Below, piece after piece: positions 8,551-18,200 of a stretch of DNA of 64,000 nucleotides (within the stretch, counting starts at the first letter, position 1; each line of letters begins with the position of its first letter). A program made the translations under genes and the position numbers. The DNA is from Paenibacillus sp. JQZ6Y-1 (GTDB lineage: Bacteria; Bacillota; Bacilli; Paenibacillales; Paenibacillaceae). The notes below the pieces were generated by a model that had not been told where the DNA came from, searched no databases, and worked only from the letters and a program-made list of their open reading frames with translations. Where the stretch lies: NCBI RefSeq assembly GCF_040719145.1, contig NZ_JBFDUZ010000002.1, forward strand, positions 186,001 through 250,000, given 5' to 3'.

Positions 8551-9579
8551 ATGAAACCCGTTGATTTGCAATATATGATGCCTGCTGAGTGGGCACAGCA
8601 CGAACGCACGATGCTATCCTGGCCGGTACAGGATTCAATGGTATATCCCGACGATTACACCAATGTATGTGCAGGCTATCAGGAGCTAGTAAGCGCGATT
8701 GCTGAATTCGAGCCAGTTACACTGGTAGTTAATCCAGACGATCTGGAAAAGGTGCAGCCGCTGTTCGCTGGACAACAGGTCGATTTCCTGCCGCTCGCTC
8801 ATAATGATGCGTGGCTGCGCGATAATGGCCCAACGATTGTCGTCAATGCAGAAGGCGAACGTGCCGGTATTAACTGGGGCTTTAACGCTTGGGGCGGCAA
8901 ATACGAGCCATGGGATCTGGATGACGCGGTAGCTCCGGCTGTGCTGAAGCATCTGAATCTGCGCCAGTTTGACGCGCCACTCGTATTGGAAGGCGGCTCG
9001 ATTCATGTGGATGGCGAAGGCACTCTGCTCACAACTGAGGAATGCCTGCTCAATACCAACCGTAATCCAGAGCTAAGCCGCGAGCAGATCGAACAGCATG
9101 TCAAAGATTACACCAATGTACAGCAGATTATCTGGCTGAACCGTGGACTGGCAGGCGATGAAACAGACGGTCACGTGGATAACGTAGCTTGTTTTGCTGC
9201 TCCGGGTAAAGTCATTCTTCAAGTGTGCAATGATCCCGCAGATGACAACTACGCCATCACTCAAGAGAATCTGCGCATTCTCGGCGAAGCAACGGATGCA
9301 CAAGGTCGCAAGCTGGAAGTCATTCAGATTGAGCAGCCACCGCTGGTTATGCACGGTGAGCAGCGTCTGACGCTGAGCTATCTGAACTTTTACTTCGTCA
9401 ATGGCGGCATCATCTTGCCGATCTTCGGCGGCACTGCTGAGCAAGCGGATCGTCAGGCAATTGACGTACTGCAAGCGGCATTCCCAGAGCGTCGCATCCG
9501 TACCATTAACGGTATGGCTGTAATCAAAGAAGGCGGTAACGTACACTGCACAACGCAACAGATTCCGACTGGTCGATAA
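8551..9579 (+). CDS. aguA: Agmatine deiminase
   Basis: Hydrolyses agmatine to N-carbamoylputrescine and ammonia, the first step of the agmatine route to putrescine. The 342-aa length and the guanidino-modifying beta/alpha propeller signatures fit: PAEWxxHERTMLSWP at the N-terminus, WLRDNGPT, LEGGSIHVDGEGT, DETDGHVDN, and GGNVHCTTQQIP at the C-terminus with the catalytic cysteine at 333. The start ATG 8551 has AAGGTGA nine bases upstream. aguB follows 82 bp later in the same direction, so the two probably share one transcript ending at the terminator near 10614. A putative agmatine source (arginine decarboxylase) is not in the window. Confidence 0.97.
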   Translation: MKPVDLQYMMPAEWAQHERTMLSWPVQDSMVYPDDYTNVCAGYQELVSAIAEFEPVTLVVNPDDLEKVQPLFAGQQVDFLPLAHNDAWLRDNGPTIVVNAEGERAGINWGFNAWGGKYEPWDLDDAVAPAVLKHLNLRQFDAPLVLEGGSIHVDGEGTLLTTEECLLNTNRNPELSREQIEQHVKDYTNVQQIIWLNRGLAGDETDGHVDNVACFAAPGKVILQVCNDPADDNYAITQENLRILGEATDAQGRKLEVIQIEQPPLVMHGEQRLTLSYLNFYFVNGGIILPIFGGTAEQADRQAIDVLQAAFPERRIRTINGMAVIKEGGNVHCTTQQIPTGR

Positions 9580-9661
9580 TAGACTGTTCGATTGATCGAT
9601 ATACAGGATAGAATCAAGACAAATCATTCGATATGAAGCAACGAAAGGATGATCTACACCG

Positions 9662-10540
9662 ATGAGAAACGTAAAAGTAGCCGCGACCCAGATGAGCTGT
9701 TCTTGGGATATCGACGACAATATCCGTAAAGCCGACAAGCTAGTACGAGAAGCTGCCGCAGAAGGCGCACAAATTATTCTGCTGCAAGAGCTGTTCGAAA
9801 CGCCGTACTTCTGTCAAAAAGAAAAAGCGGAATACTATCAGTACGCGACAGAGCTGGAACAAAACAAAGCGATCAATCATTTCCGTCAAGTTGCCAAAGA
9901 GCTTCAGGTTGTTCTGCCAATCAGCTTTTATGAAAAGAAAAATTACGCTCGTTACAACTCGCTGGCAGTGATTGATGCCGACGGTGAGATTCTGGGCAAA
10001 TATCGTAAAAGTCATATTCCAGACGGTCCGGGCTATGAAGAGAAGTTTTATTTCAACCCCGGCGATACCGGTTTCCAAGTATGGGATACCAAATATGCCA
10101 AAATCGGCGTCGGCATCTGTTGGGATCAATGGTATCCAGAAGCTGCACGCTGTATGGCATTGATGGGCGCAGAGCTGCTGTTCTATCCAACTGCTATCGG
10201 TTCTGAGCCGCAGGATGCTGGCATTGATTCCAAAGATCACTGGCAAGCGTGCATGCTCGGTCATGCTGGTGCTAACCTGATTCCTGTGATTGCATCCAAC
10301 CGCATTGGTAAAGAAGAAGACGAGGATTCCTCCATCAACTTCTACGGTTCTTCGTTTATCGCTGGACCGCAAGGTAACAAAATCCAAGAAGCGGACCGCA
10401 GCAGCGAAGGCATTCTGACTGCCGAATTCGATCTGGATCAACTGGAAATCCAGCGTCTGGAATGGGGCATCTTCCGCGACCGTCGTCCTGATCTGTACCA
10501 AATGATCGCGACATATGACGGAGAGCGCCGTTTTAAATAA
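9662..10540 (+). CDS. aguB: N-carbamoylputrescine amidase
   Basis: A nitrilase-superfamily amidase of 292 aa that releases putrescine, CO2 and ammonia from N-carbamoylputrescine. The Glu-Lys-Cys triad is visible: E43 (LLQELFE), K116 (KYRKSHIPDGPGY) and C153 (GVGICWDQWYPE). The start ATG 9662 follows AAAGGATGA. It lies just after aguA, completing the two-step agmatine pathway. A hairpin terminator with a T-run follows 40 bp after the stop. Confidence 0.97.
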   Translation: MRNVKVAATQMSCSWDIDDNIRKADKLVREAAAEGAQIILLQELFETPYFCQKEKAEYYQYATELEQNKAINHFRQVAKELQVVLPISFYEKKNYARYNSLAVIDADGEILGKYRKSHIPDGPGYEEKFYFNPGDTGFQVWDTKYAKIGVGICWDQWYPEAARCMALMGAELLFYPTAIGSEPQDAGIDSKDHWQACMLGHAGANLIPVIASNRIGKEEDEDSSINFYGSSFIAGPQGNKIQEADRSSEGILTAEFDLDQLEIQRLEWGIFRDRRPDLYQMIATYDGERRFK

Positions 10541-10579
10541 GGATATACAGTACAAAGCCTATCTAGCATAATCGTAAGA

Positions 10580-10614
10580 CAGACTCTTCCGTAATGGAGG
10601 GGTCTGTTTTTTTG
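10580..10614 (+). terminator. Intrinsic terminator of aguA-aguB
   Basis: CAGAC-TCTTCC pairs imperfectly with GGAGGG-GTCTG around GTAAT and is followed by seven T. Confidence 0.8.
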
Positions 10615-10780
10615 TATGGGTATCCATTTTTGCTTTTGCTATACATAAACATGGAGAAAATAACCGATATATAAGGTGTAGCAATAGAGCAACCAGTACA
10701 TGAAATTATCGTAAGAAAAAGAAGCAGCAATCAAAAAGTAAAAAGTAGAAATGAAGAAAAAGAGAAAAGGAGACTTGCCT

Positions 10781-12277
10781 ATGCAGCAATGGTTAGGAAT
10801 AGAGGATAAATCGGTGGATACGACATCATCATTTACGCAATCGTTGGATGCCTTATCGTTCTTACTGATTGGGCTGATCGTCGTTCTATTGCTTGTCAGT
10901 ATCATTTTGTTAATCTTGAGATGGAAGCCTTATCTACATAGTCGGTTGTATCCGCACGTATACGAACAATATGATATTTTAGAATTATCCCTAATCTACC
11001 ATCGTTGTAGGATGTATCACGAAAGTATTTTGTTTGGATTGCTATCTTTGTACAATCAAGGGTTGATCCGAATGTTTCTGAAATCTCATTCTTCCATAGA
11101 GATGAGAAAACTTCGATTTGCTTTAACCGATTCGTTTGATTATGACGAATTAAGTGAAGATGAGCAGTATCTAGTGGATTGGCTGTTTGAGCATCGGGAT
11201 GGGAATGAATGTTATCTAAGTTCGATTGCTGGACCAGCGCCGAGTGAGAAGCGTAATACATCTCGTTTTCCTTTTTACAAAGAACGGCTGGAAGAGTTGG
11301 ATGAGGACTGGGATGAATGGACAGATTTGGTGTATGAGCAGTGGGATGTAAGAGCATGGATGGACAAGGCGTTCTCTTTTAAACGGGTTATTCTATGGTT
11401 AGGGCTGTTGTGTGTTCTGCTCTGTTTCATGTTGTTTGTAAATGAATATAGCTTTATAGAAGCTTGCGTTATCATGTGGGGAAATATAGTGGTTATTGGA
11501 TTTTCTTTTATCGTTGCTGCATTAACGGATTGCAAAAGGTGTACACTTGTCGTGTATACCGTACTGGAATCTATCTTTTGTTGGCTACTCATAGGCTTCG
11601 ATAATCCGAACACGATACTCACGATGACTATGTTCCTGTGCTGCTTGCTACTGCTTTACACACTGCCAGCAAATCGCAAACAGATGGAGTACAAGCAGCT
11701 TCTTCATTTCAAGCAACGATTGATGCACGAAACCTACCAGCCTGTTGATGATCCGCAGTACTTGGAGTATCTGATTCAAGCGAGTATGGTATTAGAATGC
11801 AGCGAAGAATTTATGAATAGACATGCGGATTGGATTCAGCAGCAGGCGGAGCAGTATCGAGGCGACCATACCTTTTTGACGTATGCGAAGCTGATGGTTC
11901 AGGCTGAGCAGGAGCTGTTCGCCCTGTATCCTATGATTGAGAACTGGCGACCGCGCCGCCGTAGGTATTCCTCTCAACCTGTAAGGTACAAGTCTCAGCC
12001 TGTGGTGTACGAATCTGATTGCTGTACGGTTACGGTGGAATGTGATTGTGAAGTACACTACGAAGTTGAATATGAGTATGAATATGATGAGGATGCTGAG
12101 TATATAGAGGAGAACGACACCTATACACGTCGATCCAAAGATTACCTCAGCAGCGATTCCTACACTAGTAGCAGTTATAGTAGTGACAGTTATAGCAGCG
12201 ATAGCTCCAGTAGTAGTGACTCCTCTTGTAGTGACAGCTCTTCGGATAGCTCTAGCAGCTCCAGCTCTAGCGATTAA
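10781..12277 (+). CDS. Membrane protein with serine-rich tail, DUF2207-like middle
   Basis: Start ATG 10781 follows AAAGGAGA; the product is 498 aa. One transmembrane segment (about 26-48) precedes a stretch (LELSLIYHRCRMYHESILFGLLSLYNQGLI) that resembles the winged-helix-like region of DUF2207/TPM-type membrane proteins. Four more hydrophobic segments lie at about 200-300. A Cys/Glu/Tyr-rich acidic stretch (about 415-450) follows, and the last 35 residues are almost only Ser and Asp. In DUF2207 proteins the end is usually glycine-rich, so this tail is odd. Base composition is lower in G+C than in the neighbours, hinting at different ancestry. No enzyme motif seen. Function unknown. Confidence 0.7.
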   Translation: MQQWLGIEDKSVDTTSSFTQSLDALSFLLIGLIVVLLLVSIILLILRWKPYLHSRLYPHVYEQYDILELSLIYHRCRMYHESILFGLLSLYNQGLIRMFLKSHSSIEMRKLRFALTDSFDYDELSEDEQYLVDWLFEHRDGNECYLSSIAGPAPSEKRNTSRFPFYKERLEELDEDWDEWTDLVYEQWDVRAWMDKAFSFKRVILWLGLLCVLLCFMLFVNEYSFIEACVIMWGNIVVIGFSFIVAALTDCKRCTLVVYTVLESIFCWLLIGFDNPNTILTMTMFLCCLLLLYTLPANRKQMEYKQLLHFKQRLMHETYQPVDDPQYLEYLIQASMVLECSEEFMNRHADWIQQQAEQYRGDHTFLTYAKLMVQAEQELFALYPMIENWRPRRRRYSSQPVRYKSQPVVYESDCCTVTVECDCEVHYEVEYEYEYDEDAEYIEENDTYTRRSKDYLSSDSYTSSSYSSDSYSSDSSSSSDSSCSDSSSDSSSSSSSSD

Positions 12278-12381
12278 TAGCTAGATGCAGCCTCCCTAAT
12301 CATCCAATAGATCGGTATACCATCGTGAAGCGATGGGTATTCACATCTCCCGATTCCCATGGCATATACGGTTTCCAGAGA

Positions 12382-12416
12382 CAGACACGTCTTCATTGAA
12401 TGTGTCTGTTTTTTTG
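12382..12416 (+). terminator. Intrinsic terminator after the serine-tailed protein gene
   Basis: CAGACAC pairs with GTGTCTG around an 11- to 12-nt loop; seven T follow. Confidence 0.7.
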
Positions 12417-12546
12417 TTATACACACAGCTTCATTCGTTCCTGTGTGACCCATTCCAATAGATTGCCTGTTCTTCGCTGCTTCATATCGGTTAATGGGTA
12501 AGTAGGGAAACAACGAGATTATGCAACACCAAGGAGGAATATCAAT

Positions 12547-13401
12547 ATGCTAAACCGCAATATTACGTTAAAAGACGGAACGGTTCTTCCTGCGATTGGG
12601 CAGGGGACATGGAATATGGGTGACGATGCTACACGTCGTCAAGATGAGATCGAAGCGCTACGGCGCGGATTGGATCTCGGCTTGAGCGTGATTGATACGG
12701 CGGAGATGTATGGGGAAGGGCGCTCGGAGTCGTTGGTCGGCGAAGCGATTCAAGGACGGCGGGACGATACGTTTCTCGTGTCCAAGGTGTATCCGCACAA
12801 TGCAGGCGGCGAGCGTCTTGTTCACAGCTGTGAGCAAAGCTTAAAGCGTCTTGGTACGGATTATCTGGATCTGTATTTGCTGCACTGGCGTGGTCAGATT
12901 CCGCTGCATGAGACGGTAGAGGGGATGGAGCGTCTCGTCCGTGATGGCAAAATTCGTCGCTGGGGCGTATCCAATCTGGATGTAGACGATATGAACGCGC
13001 TGATCAATCTGCCAGATGGCAAAAACTGTGCAGTCAATCAGGTGCTCTATCATTTGGGTTCACGCGGGATCGAATACGATCTGCTGTCGTGGCAGGAGGA
13101 GCATCAGATTCCGGTTATGGCATATTCCCCACTGGCACAAGCAGGCTCACTGCGCCGTGAATTGATGAATCATCCGGTCGTACAGCAGGTGGCGGATGAA
13201 GTGGAAGCCCAACCATTTCAAGTAATGCTGGCATGGTGTATTCGCAGCGGGCATGTGCTTGCTATTCCTAAGGCATCGTCAGCAGCCCATGTCGAAGACA
13301 ATGCGGCAGCAGCTGCCTTGGCGCTAAATGATGAGCAAGTACAGCGATTGGCTGAAGCGTTCCCTGCACCTACACATAAAGTGCCGCTGGATATCATTTA
13401 A
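12547..13401 (+). CDS. Aldo/keto reductase, second and distinct from the first
   Basis: 284-aa NADPH-dependent reductase, a compact version of the barrel. Tetrad: D50 (VIDTAEMYG), Y55, K80 (LVSKVYP) and H113 (LLHWRG). The cofactor region AIPKASSAAHVEDNAAA is intact. Start ATG 12547 has GGAGGAAT closely upstream. It resembles bacterial AKRs annotated as oxidoreductases of unknown substrate, and shares only the family motifs with the AKR at 3896. Two START-like genes follow within 40-bp gaps in the same direction and may be cotranscribed. Confidence 0.9.
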   Translation: MLNRNITLKDGTVLPAIGQGTWNMGDDATRRQDEIEALRRGLDLGLSVIDTAEMYGEGRSESLVGEAIQGRRDDTFLVSKVYPHNAGGERLVHSCEQSLKRLGTDYLDLYLLHWRGQIPLHETVEGMERLVRDGKIRRWGVSNLDVDDMNALINLPDGKNCAVNQVLYHLGSRGIEYDLLSWQEEHQIPVMAYSPLAQAGSLRRELMNHPVVQQVADEVEAQPFQVMLAWCIRSGHVLAIPKASSAAHVEDNAAAAALALNDEQVQRLAEAFPAPTHKVPLDII

Positions 13402-13441
13402 TAGTTGCACCTAACAAGTCATCAGGAGAGGCGGAAACTCC

Positions 13442-13942
13442 ATGCAGCATCATTATTTGTTTATCAGCAGCTGGACCATTGGTGCGCCGCGCGACCAATT
13501 ATGGGATATGACGAATGAGATTGAAGGTATTGATTGCTGGAAGAATGTCGGATTTGAAAAAGTAGAGCGCGGTGCGGGTCCCGATGGCATCGGTGATGTG
13601 TTCCGCTGTACATTTAAGACCAAAATGCTGTTCCGCCTATCCATTCATCTCAAGGTGGTGGATCGCCGTAAACCGAACCAGTTTACACTAGAGGTGGAAG
13701 GACCGCTTGCTGGCATCGGCACCTGTTATATGGAGCAAACGGAGGATGGACAATCTACCTTGCTGCGCTGCGAATGGAAGGTGCGACTGCATCAGAGTGG
13801 ACTGCGCGCGCTGAATCCAGTGCTACGTCCTGTTTATATTTGGAGTCATGATCGAGTGATGGACGAGGGTGTACAGGGTGTGGCTGAGAGTCTGAATGCC
13901 ACCGTATCCGACCGACATCATGAAACGACGATTTACCGCTAA
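13442..13942 (+). CDS. SRPBCC/START-like protein A
   Basis: A 166-aa protein with the layout of the SRPBCC (polyketide cyclase/Bet v1-like) ligand-binding fold: an N-terminal strand plus WTIGAPRDQLWDMTNEIEGIDCW, a GPDGIGDVFRC turn, repeated beta strands and a long C-terminal helix with RPVYIWSHDRVMDEG. Start ATG 13442 follows AGGAGAGG. No catalytic residues are predictable. The next gene is a clear paralogue with the same element order (see protein B), so the pair arose by tandem duplication. Ligand unknown; could bind a lipid or other hydrophobic molecule. Confidence 0.75.
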   Translation: MQHHYLFISSWTIGAPRDQLWDMTNEIEGIDCWKNVGFEKVERGAGPDGIGDVFRCTFKTKMLFRLSIHLKVVDRRKPNQFTLEVEGPLAGIGTCYMEQTEDGQSTLLRCEWKVRLHQSGLRALNPVLRPVYIWSHDRVMDEGVQGVAESLNATVSDRHHETTIYR

Positions 13943-13982
13943 TATCAGGCAAACATCCTGACCGATGGAGGACTGAACCAAG

Positions 13983-14447
13983 ATGGGGAATTATCAGTTT
14001 ACACATAGCTGGCGGCTGCAAACGACATCCCACAAGGTCTGGGACATGATCAGCGATTTTGAAAAGATTGATCATTGGGAAGGCGTTACCTTTTGCAAAG
14101 TACATCAAACGGCTCATCCGCATGGAATCGGTGATGGTTATCGGATGAATATTCGAACGCGGTTTGGCTACCGGCTGTCTTTTGATTGCATCGTTGTTGA
14201 GAAGCAGGAAGGTAAGCTGATTCGGCTGGAAGCGTCCGGCGATCTGAATGGGCATGGCATTTTTCGTCTAGAGCAAACGGGTGATTGGACGGTGCTGCAC
14301 TATCATTGGGAAGTGCAAACCCGCAAACCGTGGATGAGAATCTGTGAGCCATGGCTGCGTCCTTTTTTTATCTGGAATCATAATCAGGTGATCTATCGTG
14401 GAATTCGCGGATTAAGCCGCCATCTGGGTTCGCAGGTCGTACAGTAA
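13983..14447 (+). CDS. SRPBCC/START-like protein B, paralogue of A
   Basis: 154-aa START-like protein whose blocks align with protein A over the full length: SWRLQTTSHKVWDMISDFEKIDHW, PHGIGDGYRMNI, GHGIFRLEQT and LRPFFIWNHNQVIYRGIRG. Start ATG 13983 has GGAGGA about ten bases upstream, and only 40 bp separate it from gene A. The two are diverged, so duplication is old and the ligands may differ. Function unknown. Confidence 0.75.
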   Translation: MGNYQFTHSWRLQTTSHKVWDMISDFEKIDHWEGVTFCKVHQTAHPHGIGDGYRMNIRTRFGYRLSFDCIVVEKQEGKLIRLEASGDLNGHGIFRLEQTGDWTVLHYHWEVQTRKPWMRICEPWLRPFFIWNHNQVIYRGIRGLSRHLGSQVVQ

Positions 14448-14582
14448 ATGCAAATAAAACGGTCGATCATAGCATTGCCTGTTTATTCCCCCTCCATTGG
14501 GGTAAATGTCAAATAGGCAACGTTAATCCAATAATAAGCACTATATTCCATATGATTATAACATCGAAGGAGGAGTATCATC

Positions 14583-14783
14583 ATGACTGGAAGAAAAGCA
14601 TTGTGGACAACGATCGGATTGGGAGCAGCGTATCTTATGCGTAACAAGGGAGCACGCGACAAGGTGATCAGCCAAGTTCGTAACATCTCCAACTCGCTGC
14701 GTCAGCGCAGCAATTCGGCAACAAGTACCTCAACAGGCACTTCGACAACAGGAACGAATAACATCAGCCCGCCAGCACAATAA
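14583..14783 (+). CDS. Small protein with short N-terminal hydrophobic segment
   Basis: 66 aa. Start ATG 14583 is preceded by GGAGGAG. The first 20 residues (MTGRKALWTTIGLGAAYLMR) form a short hydrophobic stretch, then a basic region (KGARDKVISQVRN), then a Ser/Thr-rich tail. It looks like the small membrane-associated proteins common in spore-forming Bacillales, but I cannot name a family. A strong terminator follows. Confidence 0.65.
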   Translation: MTGRKALWTTIGLGAAYLMRNKGARDKVISQVRNISNSLRQRSNSATSTSTGTSTTGTNNISPPAQ

Positions 14784-14846
14784 TGCAGGCTTACATCTGA
14801 GGAAAATCGTTAGAATATGACGCATTTTCGATACAGATCTTCATAA

Positions 14847-14886
14847 GGCACCGACTATGCACAGCAGCATAATCGGTGTCTTTTTT
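14847..14886 (+). terminator. Intrinsic terminator after the 66-aa gene
   Basis: GGCACCGA-TATGC pairs with GCATA-TCGGTGTC around ACAGCA, followed by six T. The following 330 bp up to 15216 are AT-rich and hold no gene I can support. Confidence 0.88.
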
Positions 14887-15216
14887 ATGGTCAACTTAGC
14901 GAAATTGCCGAATCAACATATTGCCAATATTTGATGATTACATGCTGCCTAATATGGGGAAATAACGAGCAGTCTCTACATATGTATATTTTATTCCATA
15001 TGGAAATGTCACTATTCGGTTATCTGTTTAAAGGGTAATTTGCAGTATATCATTCTTTTTATAGGAAGACGGACGGCTGTAGCGTATGCACGCCGAAATA
15101 GACCGCGTAGACAAGATATTCATTGTAAAAGATAGCGATTTCATAATTGGACATAAACAACTAAGATGGATAGATGCAGACCAGTGGCTAGTGGTGGTAT
15201 TTGGGAGGGGAGTAAG

Positions 15217-18200
15217 ATGATTAACCAATCAGGGCGTGATGAGATGCTGTACGAACATATATACCGGACCGCTTCCGTTGGTATGGCAGTGATTGCACCG
15301 CAGGATGGGACGTGGAGCAGTGTCAATCCTGCCTTGTGCCAATTGCTTGGCTATGAGGAAGCACAACTGCTGCAGCTTGGCGAGTCGCAGCTAGTGGTTA
15401 CGGATGGCGCGTCCAGCGATTTGTATATAACGATTGCAAAAGAGACAGAAGCTGTACAGGGTGATATGTATTGCACGGAGCGACATATGCGTCACATGCA
15501 AGGACATATGCTTCGGATCGGGGTCGAAGTATCGGTATTGCGTGATTCGCACGGGGAAGCGACAGCGTATATCGCTCAATTTCATCCGTTACAAACGTTA
15601 CAGGAGCAGGTGCGCATGTCTGCATCCGATCGAGAAATCTATCGTCTGATCACCGAAAATTCCAAAGACCTTGTCTCCTATAGCAGTTCAGACGGAACGC
15701 TGCGATATGTCTCTGACTCTTTCTATGGCGTGCTTGGATACAAACCAGAGGAGATGGTCGGGCAAAACCGTATGCAATTTTATCACCCAGAGGATGCGAG
15801 GCATATGATTGCTAGTGGGCAAGCATATCTGGATCAGGGAACGGTGACCCGTCGGTTAAAGCACAAACATGGACATTTTCTGTGGTTTGAGATTTCTTTT
15901 CAGGTGGTACGGGATGAGGAAGGGCATGTGATGCAGGTTCTGGGCATCGGACGTAATGTGAACGATCGCAAAAAGTACGAGGACAGCTTGCACGAAGCTC
16001 AACGAATTGCTCGTATCGCTTCATGGGATTGGGATCTGCCTAGAGGGATATTGAGCGCGAGTCATCAAGCGCAGGAATTGTTTCCATTTCTATTCACGGG
16101 ACCTGAGAATTCTGCGGATCGTGTCTTTCAACTGGTGCATCCGGCTGATCGTGAGCAGCTAGTAAATGCGTTACAACATTCCATTGCTACCCGTCATCCG
16201 GGCGAGTGCGTATATCGCATTGTACTACCCGATGAGAGCATTCTATATTTGCAGTCTCATTGGAATGTGGATACCGATCATGAAGGAAAAGCAATCCAGA
16301 TTATCGGGATGACTCAAGATGCGACATCCCGTATTCAGATGGAAGAACGACTCAAGGAGAGCGAACGTCAGTATCGCCTTATTTCTGAGCAATCGCTGGA
16401 TTTTATCAGCCGCTTGTCGGTAGAGGAAGGCATCTACCTATATTGTTCTCCGGCATGTTATACCCTGCTCGGTTATACGCGTGAGGAATTAACAGGTAAG
16501 GCAATTGAGCAGTATGTACATCCTGAGGATTGGGCAGCGGTGCAGCAGTATATGAGCATCTATGCCGCAGCGGAGCAGCCGAAGCCAGTCACATACCGCC
16601 ATCGTCACAAGTCCGGTGGCTATGTATGGTTAGAGGCATCTGGGCGATTTATCGAAAATGAAGCGGGGCAGGTTCAACAGCTACTCAGCATTGCTCGCGA
16701 TATTCAGGAGCGTCGTCATGCGGCGCAGCTGATTCAGGAAAGTGAACAGCGGTATCGCTCGCTGTTTGACTATAATCCAGCAAGCGTATTCTCATTTGAT
16801 ACGCAGGGGCGCTATACGACGATCAATGCGGAGATGGAAAATCTAGTTGGTCGTACCGAAGACGAGCTGATCGGACGCTCCTTCGAATGCTTTGTTGCAC
16901 CGGAGAATGTGTATGACACAGTAGAGCATTTTGAACGCGCACTCCAAGGGGAGCCACAATCGTATGAATCGCAGGTGATCGTCAAGGGCGGTGAGAATCG
17001 TTTCGTCAGTGTGGTTAATCTTCCGATTGTGGTCGATGAGCAAATTGTCGGAGTATACGGTATTGCCACTGATATTACCGAGATGAAGCGGCATCTGGAG
17101 CAGATCGAGAAGCTTAGTAATGAATATACGTTGATCCTCAACTCCGTTTCCGAAGGCATCTTCGGTCTGGATAATGAGGGACGTACTACCTTTATCAATC
17201 CGGCAGCAACGCGAATGCTAGGCTTTAGTACGCACGAATTGGCGGGGAAACCGCTACTGGAAATGTTCCAGTTAACGCATGCGGATGGTACTAGCTATTT
17301 GCCACAGGATCATCCAATTGAGCAGGCACTACGCGAAGGTCATTCCTATGAGGAGCAGGAAGCGGTATTTCTGCGTAAGGATGGCACTAGCGTTCTCGTC
17401 TCCTACCGCATCACGCCAATCTGGGATCGTGGACAGCGTAAAGGAGCGGTTGTGGTATTCAACGATATTACAAACGAGAAACAGATTATTCGTGCCAAGG
17501 AAATGGCAGAGCGCGCAGACCGCGCCAAGTCTGAGTTCCTAGCGATTATGAGCCACGAGATTCGCACGCCCATGAATGGGATTATCGGGATGACCGGCTT
17601 GCTGGCAGATACGAATCTGGATGAGGAGCAGCGCAGCTATATCGAGATTGTACGCGATAGCAGTGATGCACTGCTGCATATTTTGAACGAGATTCTAGAT
17701 TTCAGTCGGATCGAAGCGGGCAAAATGATGCTGGATCACGCACCGATTCATCTCGGTTCGCTGCTAGATAGTGTGTTCGATCTGTTCGCCGCTCGAGCAG
17801 CGGAAAAAGGAATCGATCTCACGTACCAGACGGGCGAACACGTGCCGTCAACTATTATCGGAGATGCTTCACGACTGCGTCAGGTGCTGGTGAATCTGAT
17901 CAGTAATGCGATCAAATTTACCGATAGCGGCAGTGTGAGCCTATCTGTACGACAATTGGAGCAGCGTTCCAGCGAATGTGTGCTTGAATTTGAAGTCAGT
18001 GATACGGGGATTGGTATTTCTAGCGATAAGCAGAATCTGCTATTCCAATCGTTCTCCCAGCTGCATCCGTCGATTAACCGTAAGTACGGCGGTACAGGTC
18101 TAGGGCTGGCGATTTGTAAAAAATTGATTGAACTGATGGGTGGTTCAATCAGTGTGGATAGCGAGGAAGGTCGTGGAGCGACATTCCGCTTTATCCTGCC

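Noticed and set aside
9740-10555. 271-codon minus-strand frame opposite aguB
   Set aside because: aguB has an intact catalytic triad on the plus strand; the opposite frame has no motif.
12120-12277. Serine-coding AGC/AGT repeat as a DNA tandem repeat or CRISPR
   Set aside because: It is degenerate codon usage for a Ser/Asp tail in frame with the gene, without constant spacers.
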